In this document: positions 26,006 through 38,970 of the stretch, piece by piece | Layout of the letters: every line of letters starts with the position of its first letter | Position numbering within the stretch: the stretch's first letter is position 1 | DNA from: Sphagnum compactum | Taxonomy: Eukaryota > Bryophyta > Sphagnopsida > Sphagnales | Assembly: GCA_965153455.1 (NCBI GenBank) | Contig: OZ234494.1 | Location: 21,080,001 to 21,144,000, forward strand | Length of the DNA stretch: 64,000 nt | Reading direction: 5' to 3' | Position numbers and translations under genes: made by a program | Notes under the pieces: generated by a model | What the model was told of the DNA's origin: nothing | What the model saw: the letters and a program-made list of their open reading frames with translations, nothing else | Database searches by the model: none

Positions 26006-26329
26006 GATCGTTCCACTAATTTAGATGAGTTAGTTAATGAAGAAGAAGAGGAAGACCAAGAAGAGTCTGGTTGCAAAAAAAATTCATATTTGGAGGACAG
26101 GAGTGAAAGGAAATATCGCTAACCCATTGTGGGGTCACTACAAAGCACACCAAGTCCACCACATTATTGAAAAAAGAGGAAAGTTATAGCTAAGAAGATG
26201 GCAATGCCCACACCATGGCAATAAGTTGTAACAAGCAAACAAGTAAGTTCACCACTAGATCTAACACAACCCCACACTCCTTGAAAGACTCAAATGCGAG
26301 TTCGAAAGTGAAAACAATGTAGTCTTATA

Positions 26330-26661
26330 CTAGCTATTTCAAAATACAACAATCATAACTGACCATTATAAATAATCATTAGCATGTACCTAAACTAACA
26401 GTTTAAATTCTCAAAAAGCTACACCTTGTTTAACTACCTATTCAATCACTTGTTTTGCCAAGTACAGGTTTTGCAAACTACCTGTTGATTAACCTATCGA
26501 TCTAACTTCTTAACCCAGTATAATATTACCTATCAAGTTTAGTAATTGGTTAGGTTAATGCTACAAGTTAAACTAAATAATAGGTTAAGTCACTAGTTAA
26601 ATTTAATAACTTGTTTACATTTTCAACCTATTAGGTCACCTATTGTTAAATATGGGTAACA
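26330..26661 (-). repeat. 3' LTR (part) of a minus-strand Gypsy relic
   Basis: Read on the minus strand it starts TGTTACCC at 26,661, right after the polypurine string ccaaggggggataa (26,675-26,662), and matches the LTR at 7278-7620. Its inner end below 26,330 is not resolved. Confidence 0.65.
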
Positions 26662-26675
26662 TTATCCCCCCTTGG

Positions 26676-29052
26676 AAACTACATTTCGTCCTCAAAATGC
26701 TAGCTCAAAGTCCTAGGTAGCTTGGTCTTTTGCAACCAGTTGGTTGATGGCTCTTTTGACAAGTTCAACACATGCTTCCTCCATAGGTTTAGCATAGCTA
26801 AAAATTTAAAGACCTATTAGTGTTGCAATTTTTTGTTGATCAAGTGTTTCTTCAAAGGTTGTTATGGGTGTTGTGAATAGCTTTGAGGCATGTGGGTACT
26901 TGAAATTAGAACAATCTTCTAACCTATACCTATCTGGTGTGGGGTCAGAAGTAAACTAGTAGATAAGAACTCCAAAGATTTTACTTTATTGTCTAATACA
27001 GTGAATGAAAGATTAACATATTTAACTTGTTTTTAGTAGATCTCTCACTACCTCTCACAGGTTCAATAGTAACAATGGCAACGTGAACATGTATGGAAAA
27101 AGTTCGAACAAGTAAGGGTATGATCTCTAAACCTATTCCACCTCTTAGTGTAACTAGTTTGGTAATGGCAATAGGTTGTACCACAGATGGCGTTGTTGGA
27201 ACTCTATTATTGGTTCCAATCTCCACAAATATGAAACTAGGAGGTTCGTATTTGAAATCAGGGAAAGCAGTTTGGTATGCATGTAGCTGAAGTTGGTAAC
27301 TTTGTTCATTGGAGTGAGCTAGTTCCATACTTTCTTGAATCTATTCCTCCATGAACTCTTGAACAATTTGCCACCACTACTTCCACTTGGGGTTTTCGTC
27401 TCCCAAGGCTTGATTTTGCACTTTGAATAGTGTATTGTCCAACAATAACTCCTCAATCTCCTTCAACTTGTTGTTCATCCTAACAAGTAGAATGGGATTA
27501 GGTTTATTCAATTATACTTTGGGCGTCTCACACTAACCTTTCTAGTCCTAGATTTGGGTAGTTAGACTTTGTTTTTCCTTTTCAAACCCTATGTGGGTAG
27601 CTACCTATTGCTCTTTAAAGTCTTGACAAGTTTGTTCCAAACAATTATGATATTTTGTTGTTACATATTGGACTCTTCCATTTTGGCATAATCCCGTGTC
27701 ATTCACTCCAAATCGGCTTAGAGATGCTTTAAATTGTTGGGAATTTTCCAGTTGAACTAATTAAGCTTGACATATTCTTATCGTAGGTTCTCAATTTTCC
27801 TAATAGCATGTTCTACCTATTTCAACTTATTGGACAGGTTCTGGTTTTCATGTTGGACCCTATTCATTTGCCCCTTGACTGTAACCAGTTCTCTGTCACA
27901 ATTCTTCAAAGTTTTCTCCACTATTTCTAGCTATAGGCTACAAGTTTACAAGCGGTTGTGGGTTTCAAACAGGTTTTCATTGACTTGCTCAAACTTAACT
28001 CTAAGGTTTGAAAGTTCTTACAATGTCCCTGACCAGGTTGTGGCATTTTGAGCAACTTGTTTTAAAAACATACTAATTTGTTTTAGGTTTTTTGTAGAAT
28101 GACCAAAAACTGGGACATGTTGGAATTAAAAAAACTATGGGTTTTTTTATTTATATAGGTTCAACTACAAGTTGAACAAGTTGGGATGATTATGTAACTA
28201 CAACTAGGTTGTGTGGGTTTTACAATGGGTACTACAAGTTCAATAGACTCAACAAGTTCAACTTGGAGGTTGTCAATTACCTGATCTAAATTGTTAGGTT
28301 TAGGTTCTTCCTCGATGTTGCCTTGTGTAATTGTTGCATAAAGCTTTTCTCCTCCTCCACCTCCAATTTCATCAGAACATGTTCATTCCTCATCCTCCTT
28401 TAAGTCAACAACCTGTGACCCAAAAGTAGTTCTAAATTTCTTTCTTAGTGGTGAGGTAACAGGTTCAAGACTTAACTTGTCCCTTGATGTAGGTAGTTGT
28501 GTGCGCATTCTCAATTGATGAGATTAATGTGTTGGTAAAGGCGATGTAGTGGTTGAGCATGTTGATCTTTTCTCCTTTGAGAACTCCTCCCTTGTAACAA
28601 ATTTAGGTGAATTTGTCATTATTACACATGTTGCTCTTAGTTTGGTTGGTGAAATAGGTTTTCTAGGGTTGTTATTCTTGGTGAAGGCACCTTAGATAAA
28701 GGGAACCACTTCCTACACATAATATCTAAGATAGGCCCTAAATAACAATTATCTACCTTGGTTTTACTAGAAACTGGGCTAATTGCTACTTTCTTCTAAC
28801 GTTTTATCCAGCAAGTTAATTCAACCAGTAACTGGGTTGACACCATGGAAGACTAGTTAACATGTTGCCCCCTATTGGCTAGGTCAAAAGTAATAGCAAT
28901 CTTATTGCTAAAATATGTTAATCACTCTCTTTGGTAAAAAATTTGCAAAATAGCTACAAATCTAGCATGAAATTCTTCCTTCATGCCGACTACACTCCAT
29001 TGTTCATTTTCAACAAAGGCATGTGGACCTGCAATCTTTTTCAAGGCGATTT
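26676..29052 (-). pseudogene. 3' coding part of a minus-strand Gypsy relic
   Basis: Minus-strand sequence upstream of the polypurine tract is a decayed ORF that ends with ILRTKCSFQGG, the usual tail just before the 3' LTR. A 111-codon open frame (27,328-26,993) contains PPSFIFVEIGTNN. Farther upstream the sequence is Gln/Glu-rich and coiled-coil-like, and at 28,8-29.05 kb it reads AGPHAFVENEQWSVVG and DLANRGQH. The latter block is repeated at 35,940-36,178 and 51,467-51,705. A CACTA element interrupts the frame at 29,053. It is the extra 3' ORF of a plant Gypsy element. Confidence 0.6.
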
Positions 29053-29595
29053 CACTAATAGAAAATGGCCATTTTACAACTGGTCCTTGTGACTAATTTT
29101 TAGTTACAAATGACATTTACAATTAAAATCCTAATAGTCACATTGGATAAGTTGCATTGACACTAATCGTAAACGACAAAAAATTTTGGATGAAAGAAAA
29201 AGTCAACAAAATACACCTTCATCCTTTGATTAATGATGTACATATTGTCGCTTACAACTAGGATGCGATTTTTTGGGTGAACAATGGGAACAAGTTATGT
29301 GTTGCCATGTGTCCCCAACTTTTAATAATTAAAAATATTTTATTAATATTTTGAAATAATCTAAAACATTTAATTTTTATGTTTGCATGGTTTAGATTGT
29401 GACACGTGGTGCAATAGAAATTTGCCATGTGGCATATTAATTGAATTTGTCCAAATTAAATTTGAATCAATATTTAAGTATGTAGGTTGAACTAAGTACC
29501 TACCTACCTATATGCCTACTTACCTATCTAAGCTAAACATTTATCTAGATATGACCTATTTACTTGTTAACAAATAGGAGATCTACTCAAGTGCA
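28814..29595. repeat. Direct repeat A (partner 35,940-36,720)
   Basis: About 780 bp shared in the same orientation with 35,940-36,720. It comprises 239 bp of Gypsy 3' ORF, the junction gattt|CACTA and about 540 bp of CACTA end. Homology stops at ctcaagtgca on one side and at agttaattc on the other. Scattered substitutions only. It shows that the same Gypsy/CACTA insertion junction has been copied. Confidence 0.8.
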
Positions 29596-30400
29596 AACAT
29601 AAATATTTATTAAAAGGAAACTAAAACATGCTACTCATAACACGGAACATAACATCAAGAACTCCTCAAGGTTCTTGTCACATGAAATACACAATTTTTT
29701 GTAATGACGAAAAAAAAAAAGAACCAAACCATCAACACCAAAGTATTTAACTAAAAGACCAAACCACAAATAACCAAACTAATATAAGTAAAGAAAGTAA
29801 CCTAATTACTTTTCTATTCCAGTAACTAATGAAACTTAACTAGTTGAGCTTGAATTCTCAACATTACCTACTTAGGCCAAATACTTACTTAGGTAGGTAG
29901 GTAAATCAAGGAAGTAGGTAGTTAGGTGTAAGTACATGAATATCTATATTTTATTTTGGGTTAAATCGTTTTTATTGGCTCATATGATATGCCCATGTCT
30001 TTAAATATGAAAATATAAGACAAAACACATTGTTTAAAAAAGTTTATCCCATATGTTTTGGCTTTCATTCTCATCTTGAAAAATATATATTTAAGTAAGT
30101 AAGTGACAATTAATTAGCTAACTAATGAACTAATAAATGAACTAATTCACTAATACAATTACTCACTATTTAATAAATAGAACATAGACAAACAAATTAA
30201 TAAACTTGTTAATTAATTAAGTAACAACTAAACTAAGAACTACCTAATTATGTATAGTAATAATCATCAATATATTATGATTACTCAATTAATTATATTA
30301 TTGGTTATTATTAAATATTATTTAATTTATTAGCTATATAAATAATAATAATATTTAATTTTAATTATATATTAACTATAATGATCTATCAACCAATTTA
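29053..30400. mobile_element. Truncated CACTA element (one end)
   Basis: Begins CACTAATAGAAAATGGCC and carries the family's subterminal repeats and taggtaggta clusters. Sequence 29,596-30,400 matches, in inverse, 50,850-50,924 joined to 44,719-45,442, allowing for a 20-bp insertion in the right copy (near 45,305). The match ends at caaccaattta, and 15 bp later the kinase block starts, so the other half of the element is missing. The intact sister is at 43,262-51,466. Confidence 0.7.
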
Positions 30401-30967
30401 AAACCAATTTTACTATGGATATGTAATAGTAGGAGAGAAAAATAAAACGTGAAGAAAAATGTTTTAAAACATATGCAAGGGGAGGGGATTGAATTCTATG
30501 GGCAACCACACTCTAATGTAAATGATTTCAATAAAAAGGCCATGATTGCAATATATGCCAACGTGATTGGAAACTTCAAGAGTTCTCTGAGATTTTGGAA
30601 AAAATTCCAATGTAAATTGATACAACAATCTGTAGGATGCAAACTCTAAACCTTGAAACCACGACCTGAAGGCCATAACCCCTCAGCTAACAAACCCTTA
30701 CAAATTTGAATTGAGGCAGAGCTCTCACACATTAATGAAATGCTATATCTTTACACAAAACATGGGTCACAACACCAACGAAGACATGGATAATTGTCCT
30801 GCTTAATGTTCCACCTAAGTGTTGTAGAAAGTTGTTGGCTCAAAGTAATCACAATGACCATAGTTCTTACAGCACGTAAAGCTTAGCTCCTGCTAAATCA
30901 AGATAACAGGAGGACTTGGATGGTGGTGCCTTATCAAGGTATCCAAGCTAGCAAACATGTAATTTTA

Positions 30968-33661
30968 TCAACGTCCCACATTAGTGCCACTGGTAGTCAC
31001 ACCATTCCTTCCAGGTTTTAACTTCAACTTTTTGCACACATCATTGCACTTATGAGTGCTAAAGAATAGTTTGAATCCCTCTGGACCCAGGTTGGTTTTG
31101 GTGAATCGCAACACATCAGTGCAGTGAATGGCAGGATCAGACAAGCAGAATCTCACATGACCATCACTGTCGGGCGCCCGAACCCCTTGCAGATCTGTCA
31201 CCATGAGCAACTTATCAGAATATTCATATGTCCAGTGCATAAAGGCCTGCAAAGTCGCTGTGCACTCTTCCAGATTTATGTACCCACAATTGCTGCTGTA
31301 CTTGATCCACTTTCCCGACAACAACATCTCCATGTTGTAAAATTTGCCTTCCACTTCCAAGACAGATACCTCTGTGAACTCCACCGTTTCCACTCCACGC
31401 AGATTTTGAATCCTATCAAGGGAGTTAAAAATTGAGAAAAGCATGATGCATGTTTGAAGCTCAAACCATCACATTTGCAATATAGAGTAAATGACAATAA
31501 TCCTTGACCAAAACCCTAAACCTGGGGTAATTAGCAATTGAGGGCACTAACATCATCACATTGTTAATCAGCAATGCGCTATCTCCATTCACGAAACTAA
31601 AATGGCATCCTATCCAAGACTTTGATGATAGTCTTCTCATTTTGTACACTTGAAGAAAACAGTGTAGACCTCTCACCTTTTATTGAACTCAGTTGCCATG
31701 TGTGCAGATACAGTTTGCACTTCCATTTGTTCAAAGTATTTCTCCTTCTTGTGCAACTCCCGAACATCTTTCCCAAGGGGTGTCTTGAACCTCTTGACCA
31801 CTATGGAGCTACCATTGCAGTACAGAAATTCAAGAAGTGCACTCAAATCAGATCATCAAACCAGCACCATTTACAACATGTCACAGGATCCGGTAAGCAC
31901 CTTCAGACATGCTTCCTTTTAAAGTTTGTTTTGCAGAAACAGGAACTAGACGCACTACAACCCTGACTAGGATCTATGATCAATGTTACCCAGGTGAAAC
32001 ATTCAACTCTGACTCACCTTGAGGAAACTGGACAAGTATGACCTGGTGGCCCTGGTAGAGTTGCAACTTGGGCATAATAAGGCCATCTAATTGACCCATC
32101 TGAACTGAATGGATTCCGTGCTCTCTGCACTCTGCACGACTCCACCTCTTCCAGCTCCAAGGACCGTTTGGTGCGAATTCTATACGACAAATCATTCACC
32201 TGGGAGTAGCATCTGCAGTAGGTCCATTGAAATGAATTAAGTTACACATTGATTGTAGATGTGATCTAAAACTGTATCCTAATTCAATGGGATTCGCATG
32301 CAATCTAAAATGGATATAAATGAGTTGTTGGTGGTTTGTTAAGATGTACTTGTGCTTAGTCTTCTGCCCCTGTACTGTTTCAATGACATCCCAATCTGGT
32401 TGCCTTTTCTTCACCTTTTCTGGAACATACTCCACAGCATTGCCTGCAGCAACACCCACCATACCCATAGATTCCTGGATTGACATGCGGCACATAGTCA
32501 CCACAACATGTGGAATTTTGTTGATGTTGGAAAAGAGTTCCTGCTGAATCCAATCACCAATTTCATCATCAGCGTTCTTGAACTCTTGCACCATCTTTTC
32601 AGTGCTCTTGTTTAAGTGACAGAAGAAATATTTGGTGATTTTACAGTCCGTCCGCAAGCTCGACAGTAAATCCTCAATTCTCCGTCCATGCATATCTCCA
32701 CGTGGGAACTCGTCTGTGACGCCATTATGAAATCGCCGTCCATGGCATGGGGCATCAGCAATGTGAAAAAGCAAGCGGTTTTGTGACGTCCAGTTTAACG
32801 ATGCTATGCCTTGAAGTCCACTGAACACATCCTCAGCGTCATCTCCGCCACCAATGGCACACAATTCTGACAAAGCTTCAATGAATGTGCTGAGGTGGTC
32901 TGTGAATTCGCACCTCTCGGTGACTGAATCATCTTCATAGTCCCGATAAGCTACAAATGCCACACGCAACTTCACATCCGGATATGCTTTTCCAACGCCA
33001 GCTGCCATTTCTTTTATTTGTTCCTTGACCATGTTAATGATGCTCTGCACACAGCACAACCAATTGACATCAACCGATATGTTGAATTCTATCCAAGAGG
33101 CATCACATTTCATTTATGCTGATTAAACTTTTCTTTCAATACTGTAAGGGAGTATACCTGCATGCTGCCTGTAGCATCCACAAGGAAGGCAAGATCCAGC
33201 GTTTGACCCTCGAGGACCAGTTTTTTAATCTCTTCCATGCGTTTCTGGGTGTCAACTGCAGCTTGGCGCTCCAGGCGAGACAGCCGCCGCCGTTCAGTTT
33301 CGCTGAGAGTTTTACGGTCGTTCAGTTTATCATTCTCTCGATTCAGTCTATCCACCTCCTTCCGCAGCGTGGAGTGTTTTGCCTCTTTAGTAGACTTGAG
33401 TTTGTCGTTTTCCAGCTTCAACTTTTCCAACTCCCGCTTCAGCTTCTCGATCCCCACCTGCGCAGCTAATTGGGTACGTGAAGAGGACTAATGACTACTG
33501 ACCATGGATAGCGAACAGAAAGCTACTTGAACAACTTAACGAGCTCCTAGCTTCTGGTTCTCCACTTCAAACTCGGGAACGGAAAACATTACCTGCTGGT
33601 TCGTAACTCTCGAGGACCTCGAGCACGTTCCCTCCCGCGAGTCCTCTTGTATGGCCTCCAT
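30968..33661 (-). CDS. Coiled-coil/vWFA/alpha-kinase protein, copy 1
   Basis: Six exons on the minus strand: 33661-33593, 33457-33158, 33044-32350, 32212-32018, 31808-31677 and 31412-30968, all with GT..AG borders and matching phases, giving 1836 bases and 611 residues. Residues 24-105 form a charged coiled coil. The vWFA domain follows with DATGSM (MIDAS DxTxS-like), FVAYRDYEDD and HIADAPCHG. The C-terminal alpha-kinase domain has the Lys in VVKRFK, then AFMHWTYEYS, TDLQGV, SDPAIH, TNLG and the zinc-type THKCNDVCKKL ending. The layout is that of VwkA-type kinases, which phosphorylate Ser/Thr in helical regions. No signal peptide or membrane segment. The protein is identical to copy 2. The substrate is unknown. 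Confidence 0.88.
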
Positions 33662-34210
33662 CGTCACGCCTGAGATTTTCGAATATTAGCTATTTTGAGG
33701 GAACGTCCACCTGATCTGAGCCAATACGGTCCCTGCAGCAACGCAAACCTATCAACTAAGAACCGTTAGCAATGGACCGTCCATCCTGATCACGACCATT
33801 ACTAACGCATTGACACTAGAAATCTGGGCCTTGACCTCGAATCGTGTTGGCCCAAGGAGACGACAACCAATAATCTACCTACGCTTTCCAGGATTTTTTA
33901 TACCCTAAGATGCCAAGGCACAAAAATAACAAAAAGTTTGGAAAATGATGGCTCGTCACAAAACCGTGGAGGCAGGTTGATCGCGGACAGGCTCGAAACC
34001 CAGCATTCCAGATCTAAGGATTCGCTTCGATTTGAAATCAACTACAATATGCATATGAAGACAGTAGAACTGGATATTTTCAAAGAATTAATATTGCGGA
34101 CTGAATTTAATAGGTAAGGAATGTCGATAAGAACCTTGGCCTGGACTCCCGCTTTCTGATGATGCTGCAGACGTGCAGAACGACCAGGTCGACGGATGCA
34201 CTGTCCTGAA

Positions 34211-34660
34211 TGGTACTAACCTCGCAAGGGTTACTTATATAGGGAAGACTATAAAATTTAAAGACGAATGGCTAGGTAAAGAGAGGTTGAAGATGGAATT
34301 GAGGCCACGTGAACTCTTGAGAAGCGAAATCGTGAAAGCGCCATCAAGTGGGTTTTTTTGATTTTTTTTCGTTCTTTTTTGGGTTTGTTTCACACCGTGA
34401 GGGACCACGCGGTGATCGCACGACCTTAGAGACCACGCGGTCCCTCGCAGTCTAAGGTCGTGCGATCACCGCGTGATTCCTCATGGTGTGAAACAAACCA
34501 AAAAAACAAAAAAAACCCACTTGATGGCGCTTTCACAATTTCGTTTCTCAACAGTTCACCTGGCAACCATATTCCATCTTCAACCTTTCTTTAGCTAGCC
34601 ATTCGTAGTTAAATTCTATAGTCTTCCTTATGTGAGTAACCCCTGCGAGGTTAGAACCAT
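34211..34660. repeat. 450-bp foldback 5' of kinase copy 1
   Basis: Two arms of about 215-225 bp, roughly 85 percent alike, face each other around a short centre near 34,430. Examples are tggtactaacctcgca and tgcgaggttagaacca at the outer ends, and gcgccatcaagtgggttt and aaacccacttgatggcgc inside. The outer end lies about 550 bp upstream of the kinase start. It has long terminal inverted repeats but no coding sequence. It may be a MULE-type or foldback MITE; no target duplication was identified. Confidence 0.75.
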
Positions 34661-34980
34661 TGTGAGGTCGTGTGGTCACCAAGTGGTCCCTTGCAATCTA
34701 AAGTCGTGTGGTTAACATGCGATCCCTCACAATCTAAAGTCGGTGTGGTCACCAAGTGGTCCCTTGCAATCTAAAGTCATGTGGTCAACACGTGATCCCT
34801 CGCAATCTAAAGTCGGGCAATCATCGTGTGGCCCCTCATGGTGTGAAACAAACCGTGGTAGCCACCAAGTGGGTGAAAATATCTAAGGTGTAACATTTTT
34901 TAAAGTCGTGCAATCACCATGTGGTCCCTCATGGTGTGAAACAAACCATGTGGTGGCCACCAAGTGGATGAAAATATCTA
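34661..34980. repeat. Tandem repeats, gtggtcaccaagtggtccc type, left arm
   Basis: Several 40-45-bp units of the form gtggtcaccaagtggtccc-ttgcaatctaaagtcg, then two longer units carrying catggtgtgaaacaaacc and gaaaatatctaaggtgtaac. The same gtgtgaaacaaacc string occurs in the foldback, so repeat and foldback share ancestry. Mirror copy at 52,665-52,984. Confidence 0.75.
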
Positions 34981-35559
34981 AGGTGTAACACATGTAAAAG
35001 TTTATAACTACCTAAATTAACATTGCAAAAGTAATGTGAAAGTAGGATATCTTGAATCATACAAATCATTTTAAAAGTTATCATTAGAAATGTATTATAA
35101 AAACAAATTCAACCTTAATTTATTTTATGGAAAACTTAAATTTAGAAGATGAGCTTTTAAACTATTATTTTTGATTTAATGAAAAAATTATAATTTAAGG
35201 TACATAAAAAATTTTGATCATCAAAATCTTTCTAAAAAGTCCTCCTTGGCATCAATGTTATCGCATCATATTATTATTGAATCTTTTACTCACTAAAAAA
35301 CATTATACGAAGGTGCATAGAGTGTATTGATTATAGACTCTTACAAGTTTTTGGATTTTTTTTTGAAAGTCCATTATGTTATGGTTATTCAAAAACTATC
35401 CATGAAATTTATAGAATGTGGTTATATTATATGGTTCATTGTAATGTTGAGTCCCTTTCCATTTTAGTCGAATTTATTTAATCACATGGCCAATTACACA
35501 TCCCAAAATCTTACAAAAATTATCCTGAGACAACATTTAATGCACAATGTAGTGTGCTT
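34981..35559. other. AT-rich spacer, no gene seen
   Basis: Lies between the two tandem-repeat blocks of the left arm. No open frame or family similarity. Mirrored at 52,086-52,664. Confidence 0.5.
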
Positions 35560-35939
35560 TCACCGAGTTCAAAACTGACCTTAGACTTCAAAGAACCATC
35601 AGTTGGTTTTTTTTTTTTTTTTTTTCTTGTGAAAGACCACATGGTAACCATTAGGTCAAAACTGACCTTAAACTTCAAAGAACCATTTAGTGGTCACCAT
35701 GTGGTTTTTTTCGTCACAAGGGACCAGGTCATTTCAACTTTAAACTACAAGGAACCACTTATGGCCACCGAATGGTTTTTTTTTTTTTTCTCACAACAAA
35801 CCACTTGGTGACCACCAAGTCATTTCGACCTTAGACTGTGAGGAACCACCTGTGGCCACCAAGTGGTTTTTTTTTTCCTTGCAAAAGACCACCTGATGCC
35901 CATTAGGTCAGTTCGACCTTAGATTGCAAGGAATCACCT
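35560..35939. repeat. Tandem repeats of about 85-90 bp with poly-T, left arm
   Basis: Four to five degenerate units of the form gaccttaga-ctgcaaggaaccac-ggccaccaagtggtttttt. They contain near-palindromes such as acttggtgaccaccaagt. The block ends at the join to Gypsy sequence (cctag|ttaattc). Mirror copy at 51,706-52,085. Each unit places a T run next to a palindrome. Confidence 0.75.
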
Positions 35940-36720
35940 AGTTAATTCAACCAATAATTGGGTCGACACCATGGAAGACTAGTTAACATGTTGCCCCCTA
36001 TTGGCTAGGTCAAAAGTAATAGCAATCTTATTGCTAAAATATGTTAATCGCTCTCTTTGGTAAAAAATTTGCAAAATAGCTACAAATCTAGCATGAAATT
36101 CTTCCTTCATGCCGACTACACTCCATTGTTCATTTTCAACAAAGGCATGTGGACCTGCAATCTTTTTCAAGGCGATTTCACTAGTAGAAAATGGCCATTT
36201 TACAACTGGTCTTTGTGACTAATTTTTAGTTACAAATGACATTTGCAATTAAAATCCTAATAGTCACATTGGACAAGTTGCATTGACACTAATCGTAAAC
36301 GACAAAAAATTTTGGATGAAAGAAAAAGTCAACAAAATACACCTTCATCTTTTGATTAATGATGTACATATTGTCGCTTGCAACTACGATGCGATTTTTT
36401 TGGTGAACAATGGGAACAAGTTATGTGTTGCCATGTGTCCCAACTTTTAATAATTAAAAATATTTTATTAATATTTTGAAATAATCTAAAACATTTAATT
36501 TTTATGTTTGCATGGTTTAGATTATGACACGTGGTGCAATAGAAATTTGCCATGTGGCATATTAATTGAATTTGTCCAAATTAAATTTGAATCAATATTT
36601 AAGTATGTAGGTTGAACTAAGTACCTACCTACATATATACCTACTTACCTATCTAAGCTAAACATTTATCTAGATATGACCTATTTACTTGTTAACAAAT
36701 AGGAGATCTACTCAAGTGCA
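35940..36720. repeat. Direct repeat A' with truncated CACTA end (36,179-36,720)
   Basis: Gypsy 3' ORF fragment followed by CACTAGTAGAAAATGGCC at 36,179 and about 540 bp of CACTA end. It is almost identical to 50,925-51,705 in inverse and slightly more diverged from 28,814-29,595. Homology stops at ctcaagtgca, where unrelated sequence begins, so this CACTA copy is truncated. Confidence 0.8.
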
Positions 36721-38970
36721 GATTAAGCTTCAAATTTACCTCTTTGAATGCAGATTAAGCACTTGATAATTTGTTATGTAACTGAAGATTGTGAGGTTGA
36801 ATAGCTTCATCAGCAACCTCTGTTAAAATTATGTAATTTTGTGCCTTTAAATATCGATCTCCTTTTGGTGTTATTGTCATATTCTTAATTAAAACCATAG
36901 CACATTGGCCCCCATTGTACACCTCAAGAAGTTGTTCATATTTTGTTTTAAAATTGTTACCAAAAGCAAGAACATTGGTAAATCCTAATATTTCTAACAC
37001 TGGTTTAATTACAATTTATGTTTTTATACATGTTCACTTTCAATTATGCAAAATATGTAATAAACTTCCATACCTAATCCAGAATGTTTCAACACCATTT
37101 CTCATAGCCCAAGTATATGTTTAGTTATGAATATGTCATAATGTTGCCGCAATTTACATCTCATATTCATATGTAGGAAAGAAACAATAGATCCTTAAAA
37201 AAATATTAAAAAACAAAAAAAACATCTATGGTTTAGCAACTCTATGTACGTCCTCAAAAATGTTCTATCTCCTACTATTGTTCTCTACACTCCTACTTTG
37301 ATACTCACTCTTGGAGAAGAAAAGAATTCCCACAAGATTTCCAGGGCCTCTTTAATGTTCAACTTTCCTGCCTTGATTAATTTGTATTCCACCTCATTAA
37401 TCTTAATCTTACTTACCTTATAACTACTAATCTTGCTTTGTCCAGCTTGTTTCAAAATAGACATTACACTACCTATGCCCTTATATTTATATAATATAAT
37501 TATTACATTACAATCTTGCCCTTAACATTACCCCCTTGTACTTTGGTTTCCATCCTCAAAATCCTGTTATAGATATTTGTAATGAATAAAACAAAATCTC
37601 CAGAGGAGACTACCCTGATTCTCTGTAACTATTAGTTCGATAGCTGTAGCTTGTGGTTTTATAAACTATTGTTCCTCCATGACATGAATTTCTTCATTAT
37701 GCAGAGTTTGTTAAAGTTGTTCGTGCTATTGTCTTTTTATAATGGTCTAAGTATGACCATTATCCCCCTCCTTTAATGAAGTTACTGTTGTTGTAGTTGT
37801 TATAATAAATTGTGTGGATGGAGAGGCATCAATAGCCGTAGAATAGTATGTTGACTTTATATGGGTAAAAACCTATTATGTTTCTGGTTCTACTAACACT
37901 TTTGCTTAGACCTGTTCTTCAAATTATATTACAGTTTATTCATCCACAACTTCCTTTGTACTATCTCCTCCCTTTAGTTCTACAAGTGGGTTTGATTAAA
38001 TTTCCTGAGCTTTTCCACTTGGACCTTCTTCATACTGATTAGAGTCTAAAGTATTGAAATTGTTCTCAAGAGTTACAAAAAGGGAATCATATTTGGACTT
38101 TGGATATGCTTCCTTATATGCCTTAAGCCTCCTTTTGTAGCTAGCTTCATCTACCTTATGTTCATCAAACAAGGTCTACAAATTTGTCTAAAGCATATCC
38201 TAAACTAAGTTCCATTAGGTGTTAACATTAGATGCCAACAACTGTAAGAATTTTTTTTTAGTCCTCATAATTATGTTATGCATCAACAAATTATCATATT
38301 CATTTAATCTATGCCTGGACAAATAGGGCTCCATATTTATGATTAAATTCACAACTTTGTTTATTCTTGTCGCATCCTGCTATAGCTTCTGGATCGACCT
38401 GTTACAAACAACCTGAGTTTTGTCCTTATCTCACAAAGCTTCATCCCTTTGATGCACAATACTCTGAATCTCCTCCTTGAGTTTTAGAAATTCTATCTCA
38501 TATAATTGCACCTATTGTTGGAGACTCTCGTTTCATTGCAAAGCTACAAATCTAATTTCCAAATTGTTAACCTTTTTTTTCAAGGCCCAATATTTAACAT
38601 CCTCCCTTTCCTGATTTGTTTTTAACAAATCTCTTTCCCCTTTAATAGTCTCATGTAATTGCAACTATTGTTCCAAGGCTGTCTTCCTCCATTTTTACCA
38701 TAATAAGCTCCATCTGCAACTGGTTCAACTCTTTCTCCTTAGCTTGAAGCATCTTCTTGATCTAAACTTTAGTTGCACGAATGTGATTTTGTAACCCTTG
38801 GATTTCTTGTTGTATAGCTGCAGCCTTACTCTCCAACTCTTGTTTTTTTTGCTTCATTCCTTTTGCACAGCAATTTGAGTCCTGACAACTCAATTTAGGT
38901 TTGTTCCACCTTCCTACTGGCTTTAATCACAATTGGGGTACCCCAAAAGGAATGTCATAGTGTAAGGACT
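36721..38970 (-). pseudogene. Minus-strand retroelement relic: LTR, polypurine tract and coiled-coil ORF
   Basis: On the minus strand, ILRMETKVQGG runs into the purine string acaaggggg (about 37,538-37,531) and an LTR start TGTTAAGGGC at 37,527, the same layout as the Gypsy relic at 26.66 kb but a different sequence. Upstream (38,960-37,560) the decayed frame is Glu/Lys/Gln-rich and coiled-coil-like (KKMLQAKEKELNQLQMEL). An 81-codon open frame at 37,000-36,755 (MLEILGFTNVLAFG) is not recognised. Another Gypsy-like 3' end is the best reading. Confidence 0.5.

Larger units (their letters stand above)
30416..36720. repeat. Left arm of 6.3-kb near-perfect inverted repeat
   Basis: Inverted partner of 50,925-57,230. 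From 30,968 to 36,720 paired positions add up to 87,645 throughout, and to 87,646 below about 30,700, so there is a single 1-bp length difference over 6.3 kb. A run of 19 T at about 35,607 has the same length in both arms. A few substitutions exist, for example at 31,790 (silent). The arm contains the kinase gene, a foldback, tandem repeats and a Gypsy/CACTA fragment. Confidence 0.95.

Noticed and set aside
32320-32547. Open frames antisense to the kinase exons (also 33,116-33,491 and the mirrors in the right arm)
   Set aside because: They overlap well-supported kinase exons in the opposite direction and show no family features.
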